Shown one piece after another: positions 1 to 12,262 of a DNA stretch of 64,000 bases. A model generated the notes under the pieces. It saw only the letters and a list, made by a program, of their open reading frames with translations, ran no database searches and was not told the DNA's origin. The DNA lies in contig CM049306.1 of the NCBI GenBank assembly GCA_026874595.1, positions 66,470,019-66,534,018 of the forward strand. Direction: 5' to 3'. The stretch comes from Sipunculus nudus. Taxonomy: Eukaryota > Annelida > Sipuncula > Golfingiida > Sipunculidae. Made by a program: the position numbers and the translations under genes. Position 1 is the first letter of the stretch. Each line of letters opens with the position of its first letter.

Positions 1-3000
1 CTTCATACCTTCGTCAAAAATAGCCGTAGGCACCTAATCTGTAGCCCGTTTTATTTGCCACTGCATGGCCACTTCCAACACTGCAAAATTGCCTGATTTC
101 GATGTTACCATGGTTACGCAATTTTGGGGAGAAATCATGGAATTTCGTGATATTTTTCAAATTTGCAGCAATTTTACTGATTCTGAGATATTTTATGTAA
201 CATAAGAATATCTCGAAACGGGTTTTTCAGATTTTGGAAATGGCCGCCAGGGGGCGTTGCAGATGAAAAAACATGAAAATTTGTTTTGGTGCTATACCTC
301 CAGAACTATTAAACATTGGGCCATTTCCATCACAGCACCTTGAACTAGGGTCCATGGGCTTATTTTTGCGCATAGGCGCCAAAGTGCGCTATTGCCAGAT
401 TTCTCTATTTTTGGGGTAAAACCTTTGAATTTTGAAAATATGCAGTTTTCAGCTTCTAACTCTGTCAGTTTTTATGCTAGAGAGGTCAAAATTTTCGCAT
501 CTTGTAGCCCTTGGTGAGTTCTCGGCGATCCAACCAAAAATCTTGCAAAATCTCGCACCGTTTCTCGTCGAATGAGATTTCGCGATTTCACGGTGACATG
601 CCCTATAGGCCACAGATATGCAGGCATCCTTTTGAAACTGATACATGTTACGTCATACACTAATATCTCGAAAGCAATTGTTCAGTTTTTGGAAAATTAC
701 CGCTAGGGGGCGCTGCACTGCAACCCCGTACCTACTATCATTGTTTAACCATATCTCCAAAACTACACATTTTAGGTACATAAACTGTACACCATATGAA
801 TTGGCCTTTCATGGCCTTTCTGCCCATGGCCCCTTTTGTTTAATCATACACCGTCCCCACAAGTTTTAGCAACTTTGTAAAAAATTAAAACCCACATGCA
901 CATATACATATGCCATCACGCATGCATGCACGCGTTTTAGTATGAAAGACAGACACGCTTTCCCGTGACTGCAAAAATTATAGCGTTCGCCGTATAAAAT
1001 AAGTAACCACAGGCACTCTTTGCGGGCCGGTTTGCCATTTCTGTCGCGTTATAGTTTATTGCTTGCCGGAATCAGAGATTTCGACAAGTATGTTGATCAG
1101 TTCCGTTTGTTTGTTTGTCTGTATGTCCCCGCTCTACAGGCCACAATTTTGCACCAATCGTCCTGAAACTTATAGGTAGAGTGTATAATCGGTTCTTCTC
1201 GGAGCCTATTGTTTTTGCTCATGATCGGTCAAGGGTCAAGGTCAGGGTCACCAAAAAGCTCAAAAACGGTTTTTTCTTCATACCTTCGTCAAAAATAGCC
1301 GTAGGCACCTAATCTGTAGCCCGTTTTATTTGCCACTGCATGGCCACTTCCAACACTGCAAAATTGCCTGATTTCGATGTTACCATGGTTACGCAATTTT
1401 GGGGAGAAATCATGGAATTTCGTGATATTTTTCAAATTTGCAGCAATTTTACTGATTCTGAGATATTTTATGTAACATAAGAATATCTCGAAACGGGTTT
1501 TTCAGATTTTGGAAATGGCCGCCAGGGGGCGTTGCAGATGAAAAAACATGAAAATTTGTTTTGGTGCTATACCTCCAGAACTATTAAACATTGGGCCATT
1601 TCCATCACAGCACCTTGAACTAGGGTCCATGGGCTTATTTTTGCGCATAGGCGCCAAAGTGCGCTATTGCCAGATTTCTCTATTTTTGGGGTAAAACCTT
1701 TGAATTTTGAAAATATGCAGTTTTCAGCTTCTAACTCTGTCAGTTTTTATGCTAGAGAGGTCAAAATTTTCGCATCTTGTAGCCCTTGGTGAGTTCTCGG
1801 CGATCCAACCAAAAATCTTGCAAAATCTCGCACCGTTTCTCGTCGAATGAGATTTCGCGATTTCACGGTGACATGCCCTATAGGCCACAGATATGCAGGC
1901 ATCCTTTTGAAACTGATACATGTTACGTCATACACTAATATCTCGAAAGCAATTGTTCAGTTTTTGGAAAATTACCGCTAGGGGGCGCTGCACTGCAACC
2001 CCGTACCTACTATCATTGTTTAACCATATCTCCAAAACTACACATTTTAGGTACATAAACTGTACACCATATGAATTGGCCTTTCATGGCCTTTCTGCCC
2101 ATGGCCCCTTTTGTTTAATCATACACCGTCCCCACAAGTTTTAGCAACTTTGTAAAAAATTAAAACCCACATGCACATATACATATGCCATCACGCATGC
2201 ATGCACGCGTTTTAGTATGAAAGACAGACACGCTTTCCCGTGACTGCAAAAATTATAGCGTTCGCCGTATAAAATAAGTAACCACAGGCACTCTTTGCGG
2301 GCCGGTTTGCCATTTCTGTCGCGTTATAGTTTATTGCTTGCCGGAATCAGAGATTTCGACAAGTATGTTGATCAGTTCCGTTTGTTTGTTTGTCTGTATG
2401 TCCCCGCTCTACAGGCCACAATTTTGCACCAATCGTCCTGAAACTTATAGGTAGAGTGTATAATCGGTTCTTCTCGGAGCCTATTGTTTTTGCTCATGAT
2501 CGGTCAAGGGTCAAGGTCAGGGTCACCAAAAAGCTCAAAAACGGTTTTTTCTTCATACCTTCGTCAAAAATAGCCGTAGGCACCTAATCTGTAGCCCGTT
2601 TTATTTGCCACTGCATGGCCACTTCCAACACTGCAAAATTGCCTCATTTCGATGTTACCATGGTTACGCAATTTTGGGGAGAAATCATGGAATTTCGTGA
2701 TATTTTTCAAATTTGCAGCAATTTTACTGATTCTGAGATATTTTATGTAACATAAGAATATCTCGAAACGGGTTTTTCAGATTTTGGAAATGGCCGCCAG
2801 GGGGCGTTGCAGATGAAAAAACATGAAAATTTGTTTTGGTGCTATACCTCCAGAACTATTAAACATTGGGCCATTTCCATCACAGCACCTTGAACTAGGG
2901 TCCATGGGCTTATTTTTGCGCATAGGCGCCAAAGTGCGCTATTGCCAGATTTCTCTATTTTTGGGGTAAAACCTTTGAATTTTGAAAATATGCAGTTTTC

Positions 3001-3660
3001 AGCTTCTAACTCTGTCAGTTTTTATGCTAGAGAGGTCAAAATTTTCGCATCTTGTAGCCCTTGGTGAGTTCTCGGCGATCCAACCAAAAATCTTGCAAAA
3101 TCTCGCACCGTTTCTCGTCGAATGAGATTTCGCGATTTCACGGTGACATGCCCTATAGGCCACAGATATGCAGGCATCCTTTTGAAACTGATACATGTTA
3201 CGTCATACACTAATATCTCGAAAGCAATTGTTCAGTTTTTGGAAAATTACCGCTAGGGGGCGCTGCACTGCAACCCCGTACCTACTATCATTGTTTAACC
3301 ATATCTCCAAAACTACACATTTTAGGTACATAAACTGTACACCATATGAATTGGCCTTTCATGGCCTTTCTGCCCATGGCCCCTTTTGTTTAATCATACA
3401 CCGTCCCCACAAGTTTTAGCAACTTTGTAAAAAATTAAAACCCACATGCACATATACATATGCCATCACGCATGCATGCACGCGTTTTAGTATGAAAGAC
3501 AGACACGCTTTCCCGTGACTGCAAAAATTATAGCGTTCGCCGTATAAAATAAGTAACCACAGGCACTCTTTGCGGGCCGGTTTGCCATTTCTGTCGCGTT
3601 ATAGTTTATTGCTTGCCGGAATCAGAGATTTCGACAAGTATGTTGATCAGTTCCGTTTGT
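1..3660. repeat. Tandem array, 1,275-bp unit, about 2.9 copies
   Basis: The sequence repeats with an exact period of 1,275 bp: base 1 realigns at 1,276 and 2,551. The copies are nearly identical; I noticed one change (GCCTGATT to GCCTCATT near 2,644). Each unit contains a CTAGGGGGCGCTG module, a GGTCAAGGGTCAAGG tract, short TTTGTTTGTC runs and a CTTGCCGGAATC half-palindrome, all of which recur elsewhere in the first 22 kb. The array is cut by the window start, so its true length is unknown. Short reading frames inside recur once per unit and look like chance frames. The high identity implies recent amplification or homogenisation (inference). Confidence 0.95.
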
Positions 3661-3790
3661 TACTTGCCGGAATCAAAGATTTCGGCAAGTATGTTGGTCA
3701 GTTCCGTATGTTTGTTTGTTTGTTTGTTTGTTGCTTGCCGGAAATCTTCGATTTTCGCAAGCATGTTGATCACCCGCGTATGTTTGTTTG
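3609..3790. repeat. Three short imperfect-palindrome units
   Basis: Three ~50-bp units begin near 3,609, 3,661 and 3,731. Each starts with CTTGCCGGAA(A)TC, followed by a 3-base loop and the near-complement GATTTCG-CAAG, then TATGTTGRTCA. The third is the best hairpin: CTTGCCGGAAATC opposite GATTTTCGCAAG. The same palindrome appears at 14,360 and 18,790, so it belongs to the dispersed repeat family. The role is unknown; it could be the fold-back end of a non-autonomous element. Confidence 0.8.
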
Positions 3791-4184
3791 TTTGATTTTT
3801 TGTTTGTCTGTCTGTTTGTCTGCCGTGACCATAAGTGGCGGCAGTATGTGATAGTAAATGTCGACAGGGGCATTACACTTGACAGTTGGAGCCGTGTTCT
3901 ATGCGTGTGCGATGGCCCATGAAGAAGACTTCTATTGTGTTGTTATCGTCTTCCTTTGATTGCTGCTTCGTAAGCTTCACAGACCAGCGCCAACCACCTG
4001 GTTGCCATGTGTCCTCAATGTAAACAACCTTTGCTGTTTACTTTCCCTAAGATATGTATGGTAGCCTGTTAACTTGTCCTTAGATTGTTTATTGTTGGTG
4101 TATTGAAGTAAAATAAAATGCCAGGTTTTCCTGCATATTGATTGTAAATTGAATAAAATCATACAAGAACCAACCAATGTTCTA
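3791..4184. other. Repeat tail and unassigned spacer
   Basis: The first part (about 3,822-3,940, GCCGTGACCATAAGTGGCGGC then TTGACAGTTGG) resembles stretches near 10,422 and 14,236 and seems to be a recurrent 3' tail of the dispersed family. From about 3,960 to 4,184 I recognise nothing. Confidence 0.45.
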
Positions 4185-6770
4185 TGACCACTATTTCAGA
4201 TTTGAGATCAGAACAATTGATTTCTGCATAAACCAGTATGACCAGATTTGATAAACTTTAAAGTGGTCTATATTTTTTTCTGAAGAAGTTGAGCTATATG
4301 CTTGGAGATGCCAGCCAGTGGGAGTGAATGGATTGCAATGAAACCCAAGCCAGGTGTTTGTGAAGTCTGGTGGAGATGAAGGGGGCCAAAACCCCTTTGA
4401 CTGTGTATAAGCATAAACTGGCCTGAAATCAGGTTTCTGGGGGCATGAAATTTTTGTTTGTGGGAACAGGGTAATATTTTCTTGTTTCCCTGTGTATACA
4501 CCCTAAACTGGGCCTAATGACACCAAAACCAGGTTTGTGGGACCATCAGTACAGATTTGAGGGGAAAAAATGGATTTTATCTGTATATCACTATGTTCAC
4601 TGTGTCCAGATTTGGAAATTCAAACTGGTCCTAATTTTTTTTCTGATGGAGTTGAGCCAAATGCTTTGAGATACCAGCCCGTGGGTGTAAATGGATTGCA
4701 ATGATACCAAACCAGGTGTGTGTCTTGAGTTTTGTGGAGATGAGGGGGGCCAGAACCTATCTGACTGTGTATAAGCATAAACTGGCCTGAAATCAGGTTT
4801 CTGGGGGCTTGAAATTCTTGTTTGTGTCAGCAGGGTAATATTATCTTGTTTCCCTGTATATACACCCTAAACTGTGCCTAATGACACCAAAACCAGGTTT
4901 GTGGGACCATCAGTACAGATTTGAGGGGAAAAAATGGATTTTATCTGTGTATCACTATGTTCACTGTGTCCAGATTTGGAAATTCAAACTGGTCCTAATT
5001 TTTTTTTCTGAGGGAGTTGAGCCAAATGCTTGGTGATGCCAGCCAGTGGGTGTAAATGGATTGCAATGATACCCAAACCAGGAGTGTGTGTTGAGTTTTG
5101 TGGATATGAAGGGGGCCAGAACCTTTTTGACTGTGTATTAGCATAAACTGGCCTGAAATCAGGTTTCTGGGGGCATGGAATTTTTGTTTGTGGGAACAGG
5201 GTAATATTATCTTGTTTCCCTGTATATACACCCTAAACTGGGCCTAATGACACCTAAACCATGTTTTAGGGACCATCATTACAGATTTGAGGTAAAAAAA
5301 TGGATTTTCCCTGTATATCACTATGTTCACTGTGTCCAGATTTGGAAATTCAAACTGGTCCTAATTTTTTTTCTGAGGGAGTTGAGCCAAATGCTTGATG
5401 ATACCAGCCAGTGGGTGTAAATGGATTGCAATGATACCAAACCAGGTGTGTGTCTTGAGTTTTGTGGAGATGAGGGGGGCCAGAACCTATCTGACTGTGT
5501 ATAAGCATAAACTGGCCTGAAATCAGGTTTCTGGGGGCTTGAAATTCTTGTTTGTGTCAGCAGGGTAATATTATCTTGTTTCCCTGTATATACACCCTAA
5601 ACTGTGCCTAATGACACCAAAACCAGGTTTGTGGGACCATCAGTACAGATTTGAGGGGAAAAAATGGATTTTATCTGTGTATCACTATGTTCACTGTGTC
5701 CAGATTTGGAAATTCAAACTGGTCCTAATTTTTTTTTCTGAGGGAGTTGAGCCAAATGCTTGGTGATGCCAGCCAGTGGGTGTAAATGGATTGCAATGAT
5801 ACCCAAACCAGGAGTGTGTGTTGAGTTTTGTGGATATGAAGGGGGCCAGAACCTTTTTGACTGTGTATTAGCATAAACTGGCCTGAAATCAGGTTTCTGG
5901 GGGCATGGAATTTTTGTTTGTGGGAACAGGGTAATATTATCTTGTTTCCCTGTATATACACCCTAAACTGGGCCTAATGACACCAAAACCAGGTTTGTGG
6001 GACCATCAGTACAGATTTGAGGGGGAAAAATGGATTTTCTCTGTATATCACTATGTTCACTGTGTCCAGATTTGGAAATTCAAACTGGTCCTAATTTTTT
6101 TTCTGAGGGAGTTGAGCCAAATGCTTGGTGATGCCAGCCAGTGGGTGTAAATGGATTGCAATGATACCCAAACCAGGAGTGTGTGTTGAGTTTTGTGGAG
6201 ATGAGGGGGGCCAGAACCTATTTGACTGTGTATAAGCATAAACTGGCCTGAAATCAGGTTTCTGGGGGCATGAAATTTTTGTTTGTGGGAACAGGGTAAT
6301 ATTATCTTGTTTCCCTGTATATACACCCTAAACTGGGCCTAATGACAACAAAACCAGGTTTGTGGGACCATCAGTACAGATTTGAGGGGGAAAAATGGAT
6401 TTTCTATGTATATCACTATGTCCACTGTGTCCAGATTTGGAAATTCAAACTGGCCCTAATTTTTTTCTGAGGGATTTGAACCCAATGCTTTGAGATTCCA
6501 GCCAGTGGGTGTAAATGGATTGCAATGATAGCCAAACCAGGTGTGTGTGATGAGTCTGGTGGAGATGAGGGGGGCCAAAACACTATTTGCCTGTGTATAA
6601 TAAGCCATAAGTCCTCAGCTGAAATCAGCTTTCTGGGGGCTTGAAATGTTTGCTGGTGGGAACAAGGTAATATTATCTTGTTATCATGGATATACACCCT
6701 AAAATGGGCCTGAGAACACCAAATACATGCATGTTGGACCATGAGTACAGATTTGAGGTAACAAATTGTC
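4185..6770. repeat. 365-bp satellite, about 7 monomers, with 730-bp higher-order unit
   Basis: The anchor CCCTAAACTG occurs at 4,501, 4,865, 5,231, 5,595, 5,961 and 6,326, with a variant at 6,697, giving spacings of 364-371 bp. Alternate monomers are more alike than neighbours: the monomers at 4,995 and 5,725 are essentially identical, as are those beginning near 4,620 and 5,350. So a two-monomer 730-bp unit has been duplicated. The first and last monomers are the most diverged, as expected from unequal exchange in the array centre. Minus-strand frames of 77-108 residues recur with the monomer and have no recognisable domain; I treat them as fortuitous. Confidence 0.95.
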
Positions 6771-6939
6771 TGTCTATAAATTAAAAAAAAAAATCAAATA
6801 TCAAACTGTTATAAACATGTATCAATATATTTAATAAAATCTCTTTTCATCCAATGAATTGCATCTTATTTTTTTAATAAATAAACCATTATATTTAACT
6901 ACATCCAGTAATAAAAAATAAAAATAAAATGAATAAAAG

Positions 6940-6974
6940 TTTTTTTTTTTTTTTTTTTTTTTGGGGGGGGGGGG
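6940..6974. repeat. Homopolymer junction T23 then G12
   Basis: A run of 23 T is followed directly by a run of 12 G. On the minus strand it reads C12A23, which could be the poly(A) end of a retrotransposed sequence or an assembly-sensitive low-complexity site. Length should be treated as approximate because sequencing errors concentrate in such runs. Confidence 0.85.
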
Positions 6975-7362
6975 TGGTTGTGTTTTTTTGCAGTGAAATC
7001 CAGGCTTCTCTTTGGATCCCGGCTGTGGGCGAGGGTACAATGGACACCACACAACATTTGAAAGAACATTTTTTTCTGCTGTTATTGGATGACCAAGTCT
7101 CTGTGAATTTAAAAAAAAATATTTATTCCGTTATTTAAGATGACAGTGAAAATGACCCTATTTTTTCAATCATTCACCACTCTTTTCGAGCGTTCATCGA
7201 ATAAGAAAGAGCCCGTCCCACCGCATTTCCTGCGAGGGTTCGTTTCTTCAGAGTCCAAACAATCCTACCGGGGCGGGGTTTAGTCCATCTCGTCTTAAAT
7301 TTGTGTCCGGGGCACGGCAAACATTATGAAAGCGGACAAAAACTTTCATACGGCTGGTAAAT
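6975..7362. other. Unassigned spacer
   Basis: No gene or known repeat recognised. The motif AGAGCCCGTCCCA near 7,208 recurs in direct orientation near 8,040, suggesting a diverged local duplication. Confidence 0.35.
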
Positions 7363-7793
7363 GCGTTTATATGTAAACGCGGGGAATTCCTGGAGAATTC
7401 ACGGAGAGATTTTATATGCAATGATACTTTTAATTACACATTAAAATCATTTAAAATCTACCACTATATTACTCTAAAGACATTTATTCACTGTTAAATT
7501 ACCGAAATAATAACCAGCGCAAACAATGTGGGACTGCCACTAACACCAATCTGGATCACCAGCTAACATTGACTACCGATCTTACATCAGACGAAAACGC
7601 TAAACACTATATATTTTTTCAACAGTTTACTGTGCAAACCGTAACAAAACCATGCAGGATATCAAATTTACAGGTTCTTAAGGAAATATTATACAAAACA
7701 TAAATTGTACCTTTGCTCACATTTAATGATATCATCATGATGAATTCTCCGCGAATTCTCCAGCTGTCCGCGTTATAGATGTATATGTATTTA
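7363..7793. mobile_element. Possible small inverted-repeat (MITE-like) element
   Basis: The left arm has ACGCGG followed by CTGGAGAATTCACGGAGA (7,390-7,407). The right arm has its near-complement TCTCCGCGAATTCTCCAG (7,746-7,763), one mismatch in 18, followed by CGCG. Weaker similarity extends outward on both sides. The ~430-bp span has no coding capacity. No clear target duplication was found, so the mobile-element call is tentative. Confidence 0.4.
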
Positions 7794-8779
7794 TTAATGA
7801 CAAAAATTGACATACAATTTTATGGATACCCGTATAATTGCGGTTTTCTGGACCGTCCCAGCCCACAGGTAGGATAATATGGATTCCCGACAATATTCTA
7901 ATGACCGTTCCCTGAGCTGGAACGGGCTAAGAAGGTCCCTGTCATTTTTTTTAATTGTCAATTCCCAGGTTTTTCGGATAAAAAAATGGCCCAATCCTTC
8001 ATTCAATCTCCAGCCTCTGCTGGCGTTCCGGGTTTAAAAAAGAGCCCGTCCCATGCCTATTTCAGCTAGGACTGCAAACTCTGGGGTCAAAACAACTCAA
8101 CTACGGCTTGGGGTTACCACCTTTCCTGTTAAATTTCCATCGCGCCCGTGTCAAGTGTACCGATATTATTCACAAACGTGCGGCAGGCGCCAAAAAATTT
8201 GACAGCACCCCTTTCTCATGCCAGTATATATTTTTATATATAAAGTCCAAACCCACCACGGAACTAGGGCCTCACAATTTTTTATCTTATTACTCACCAC
8301 TTCAGACTCCTTAAAAATCACCGCTTTCCTTTTTTAACCAAAAATTCCAATTTTTTTAACATATATTAAATTTCACATAACAGATAACTTACACCAAGGG
8401 GACATTACAGTTAATCCGTGATGGGCAGGACTTCTTGGAATTTTATAATTCCCGGACGCAGGCTGACCGGCTAACCTTTTTTCTTCAAGGACAGCCCTTA
8501 TTTAAGCCGAGACCTTAAAGGATGGTCTAGATAGGCACCTAGCTTGTCCAGGAATGAAAGGTCACGTCTCCCTTACCCAGAGGTCGGGTCTCTGTCTAAC
8601 ACGAACGCGGCTTCGCTTGCATTTCGGCATTCTGGACGTTCAACTCTTCAAGTTTCTTTTTCAGTGCTTTTCTTATTTCCAGCACTCAAGAATAGAACTG
8701 CCAAGGATTCAGTTGGACTTCAATTATTTTTATTTCTGTCCAAAAATGGATTATCCTGTATAGGATGGCTACTAATAAT
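7794..8779. other. Unassigned AT-rich stretch
   Basis: No convincing gene. Several short frames exist but have no recognisable domains. Contains the second AGAGCCCGTCCCA motif (about 8,040). The 8,700s lead into a CTGT-type simple repeat. Confidence 0.35.
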
Positions 8780-10520
8780 AACACTATTAATGTCTCTCTA
8801 TCCGTCTGTCTGTCTGTCTCTCTGTCTGTCTCTCTGTCTACTCCTCTTTGACTTTTAAAAATCAGCAAGACCTTATTCATATGTGCTACTGTTTTCCCCA
8901 TGATAGAAGTTTTTCATCTGATCAGATCCAAATGTTTCCTGTCTGTCTGCCTAGTAACTGTCCATCTATTTCGCTGTCTTATTTCCGGTAACTTCCGGCA
9001 AGCGTTCGACCTCAGGTCGTCTAGTTTGTTTGTTTGTCTGTCTGTCTGTTTGTTTGTCGGTGCTCTACAGGCCACAATTCTGAAGCAATCGCCCTGAAAC
9101 TTATAGAAAAAGTGTAAAATCGAAAACCCTGGGTGCCTATTGTTTTTGGCCTTGAACGGTTCAAGGTCAAGGTCAGGGTCCCTGAAAAACCTTAAAACGG
9201 ATTTTCCTTCATATCTTTGTAAAAAATAATCGTAGCGGCTTAATCTTTAGCTCATTTTATTCCTCATCATGTTACCTTTCCACATGCTAGCAAATATCTC
9301 TGATCATTCGTTACCATAGTAACGTATTTTTGGGAAGAAATGATAGAATTCGATATTTTCTTTCTAAATTTTTCATTTTTAAAGCTAGAGAGTTCTAGTT
9401 TTCTGCATCAGGTAGTATTTCATGAGCTGTTTATGATAGAATTGTTAATCCCGCAAAACCTCGCACTATTTCTCGTCAAACGAGAGTTTTCGAGATTTCA
9501 TTAAATATGACCTGCAGGTTGCATTTTATTAACAATGGCTTTGAAATTAATGTATTTTGTGTTATTTATAAATATCTCGAAATTGTTTTTTCATTTTTTT
9601 AAAAAAGCCACCAGGGGGCGTGGTACTGGTAACACTACAACTTATCATTTTTGCACAACATCTTAAAAAATATTAAGCATATAACAATTTCTTTTGTCGC
9701 ATCTAAGACTAGGATCATTGGCTTATTCTTGGGTACATGTAGCTTTGTGCTGCCGTTACCATGGTAACCAAATTTTGGGTTAAAACTTGACAATCTGAAA
9801 ATAATTAGTTTTTTTGCTTCTATCTCTGTTGATATTTATACTTCAAGGGTCTAGTTTTCTGCACGAGGTAGCATTCCTTTGGCTCCAATCCAGTCAATTG
9901 GAAGTCTCGTAGAATCTCGATCTGTTTTTCCGTCAAACGAGAAATTACGAGATTTCGCAGAAATGCTGATAACTCGATCACGTTTTAGGTTAAAGAGTAT
10001 ACGGTTTCAGCCTCTGGTAGCCTTTCGGAAGCTTAACATGATAAAACTGCAAATCTCGCCAAATCTCGCATCATCTACCGCCAAACGAGAATATTCGATA
10101 TTTTGAACAAAATATTCAACAAATGTCTTTATCTCTTTCAATTTTATGCTAGAGATTTTATTTTTCTACTGTTCAACAATCATTTGATCAGTGTTAAGTG
10201 ATATAAATGAATATCTCGTTATATCTCGCACCATTTGTCGTCAAACGAGAACAGTGGACCATTTAAACAAATGCCTATTATGCTGTCATTTTATACCCTA
10301 CAGACATATAGTTTTTAGCATTTGACAGCGTCTGACACTCTCATTCACATCATGTGATTTTATTGCAATTTTCGTCAAATCTTGCCTCGTTTTTCATCAA
10401 ATGATGAAAATACATCCAATTGCCGTGAGCACAAGTGGCTTCAGGGTTGACCGGTAAGTGCCGGCAAGGCTATTACAGTTGCATGTTGGCGTGCGCGGTC
10501 GTCCATGAATCTCACAAAGC
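8780..10520. repeat. Dispersed repeat family copy, nearly complete
   Basis: Begins with a (CTGT)n-like tract, continues with TTTCCGGCAAGCG and the palindrome CGACCTCAGGTCG (9,007-9,019). Then follow a GGCCACAATT block, a TCAAGGTCAAGGTCAGGGTC tract (about 9,154), a CCAGGGGGCGTGG module (about 9,612), several ATCTCGNNNNNTTTCTCGTCAAACGAGA blocks, and ends in the GCCGTGAGCACAAGTGG tail (about 10,422). This is the most complete single-copy layout of the family whose pieces fill 1-22,170. No coding capacity, so a non-autonomous element or composite of several is likely. Confidence 0.7.
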
Positions 10521-10714
10521 AGCATTGAATAGAGGACAAAAGCCGCTAAATGTGGAGGGAACACACCTGTGATTTTTATTGTGTCCCCTTGTGCGGCCAC
10601 TTGTGTTGCCAGGAACCACTGGCAAATCTTTGAAACCAGGGACGGATCCCCGATTTTGTAGTTTGGTGTGTCAAAATATGGGCTGATCCCTGGTTAAGCA
10701 GTTTTGGGCAGGAG
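10521..10714. other. Short unassigned spacer
   Basis: Nothing recognised between the repeat tail and the following 200-bp array. Confidence 0.3.
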
Positions 10715-11540
10715 TAAAATTTTAATTATACATCAAATATATATATTAAAATAAAATATCTGGAAATTTATTTTTTCCTTTTAGAAAATAGCCCCCAGAT
10801 GGCGCTGCAGCAATCATTATTGTGCCATATCTCCAAAACTATAGACAGTGTCACAACATTGATTGCAGCTTCTGAAACTATATTTAATGCGTTTAACCTC
10901 GTTGGGACTCTGTCGTATTCTGTGGGGGTTAAATTTTAATTATACATAAAATATATAATATAAAAATTAAAATATCGCGAAACTATTTTTTCCCCTTTCA
11001 GATGGCGCTGCAGCAATCATTATTGTGCCATATCTCCAAAACTATAGACAGTGTCACAACATTGATTGCAGCTTCTGAAACAAGATTTAAAGCGTTTAAC
11101 CTCGTGGGGACTGTCGTATTCCGCGGGGGTTAAAGTTTAATTATACATAAAATATATATAATTAAAAATAAAATATCTCGAAACTATTTTTTTTCCTTTC
11201 AGATGGCGCTGCAGTAATCATTATTTCGCCATATCTCCAAAACTATAGACGGTGTCACAACATTGATTGCAGCTTCTGAACCTAGATTTAATGCGTTTTC
11301 CTCGTGGGGACATTGTCATATTCAGCAGAAGTTTAAATTTAATTATACATCAAATATTTATTATAAAAAAATAAAATATCTCGAAACTTACTTTTTGTCC
11401 TTTTAATAATAGCCGCCAGATGGCACTGCAGCAATCATTTTTTTGCCATATCTATAAAACTAGAGATAGTGTCACAACATTGATTGCAGCATCTGAAACT
11501 AGATTTAATGGGTTTATCCTCGTGAAGACTCTGTCATATT
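10715..11540. repeat. 200-bp tandem array, four units
   Basis: TTAATTATACAT(C/A)AAATAT recurs near 10,725, 10,937, 11,138 and 11,341. Each unit contains CAGATGGC(G/A)CTGCAG, GCCATATCT(C)C followed by AAAACTATAGA, and ends with an exact-style TTAAC(C)CTCGTGGGGAC block. A partial fifth unit lies at about 11,868-12,066, separated by a different repeat segment, so the array was interrupted or the fifth copy moved. Confidence 0.85.
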
Positions 11541-12262
11541 CTTCCGTTACCATGGGGGCCTAATATAGGTTACAATTAAATTCTTCTTTTTCCTGAAATT
11601 CAAAATATGAAGATTTATTCTAATTGACTGACGCTTATTTTATTCATGCTTTCCATTCTCCATGACAGGAGTACATTGCCTACACATGGAGTTATTTTCC
11701 GTCTGTCTGTCTACTCATTTGTGGCTATTGAAAATCAGCGAAATCACATAAAAATGTACTTCCATTTTAACCATGATAGCGGTTGTTCATTTGATCAAAT
11801 CCAAACGTTCCCTGTCTGCCTGACTAGTAACTGTCCGTCTGTTTTGCTGTCTTATTTCCGGCCATTTCCGGAACTAGATTTAATGCCTTTAACCTCGTGG
11901 GGACTCTGTCGTATTCTGCGGGGGTTAAATTTTAATTATACATCAAATATATATAATAAAAAAATAAAATGTCTCGAAACATTTTTTGCCCTTTTAGAAA
12001 TAGCCGCCAGATGGCGCTGCAGCAATCATCATTGTGCCATATCTCCAAAACTATAGACAGTGTTATACGTTCCCTGTCTGTCTGCCTAGTAACTGTCTGT
12101 CTGTTTCGCTGTCTTATTACCGGCCATTTCCGGCAAGTGTTCGACCTCTGGTCGTCTAGTCTGTTTGTCTGTTTGTCTGTTTGTTTGTCTGCACTCTCCT
12201 GGCCACAATTTTGCCACAATCACCTCGAAACTTTCAGAGATGATGGAGAATTAAATTTCTAG
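11541..12262. repeat. Rearranged dispersed-family segments
   Basis: The stretch at about 11,700-11,870 parallels 8,800-9,000 (GTCTGTCTAC, ATCAAATCCAAACG, TTATTTCCGGCCATTTCCGG). It is followed by a partial 200-bp unit and then another TCCCTGTCTGTCTGCC start leading to the palindrome-like GACCTCTGGTC near 12,144. The order shows copies inserted into or recombined with each other. Confidence 0.65.

Noticed and set aside
449..3419. Recurring 62-74-residue frames in the 1,275-bp array
   Set aside because: They repeat only because the DNA repeats, overlap on both strands and show no domain.
4268..6742. Minus-strand frames in the 365-bp satellite
   Set aside because: Follow the monomer period, differ in frame and end between monomers, no recognisable protein.
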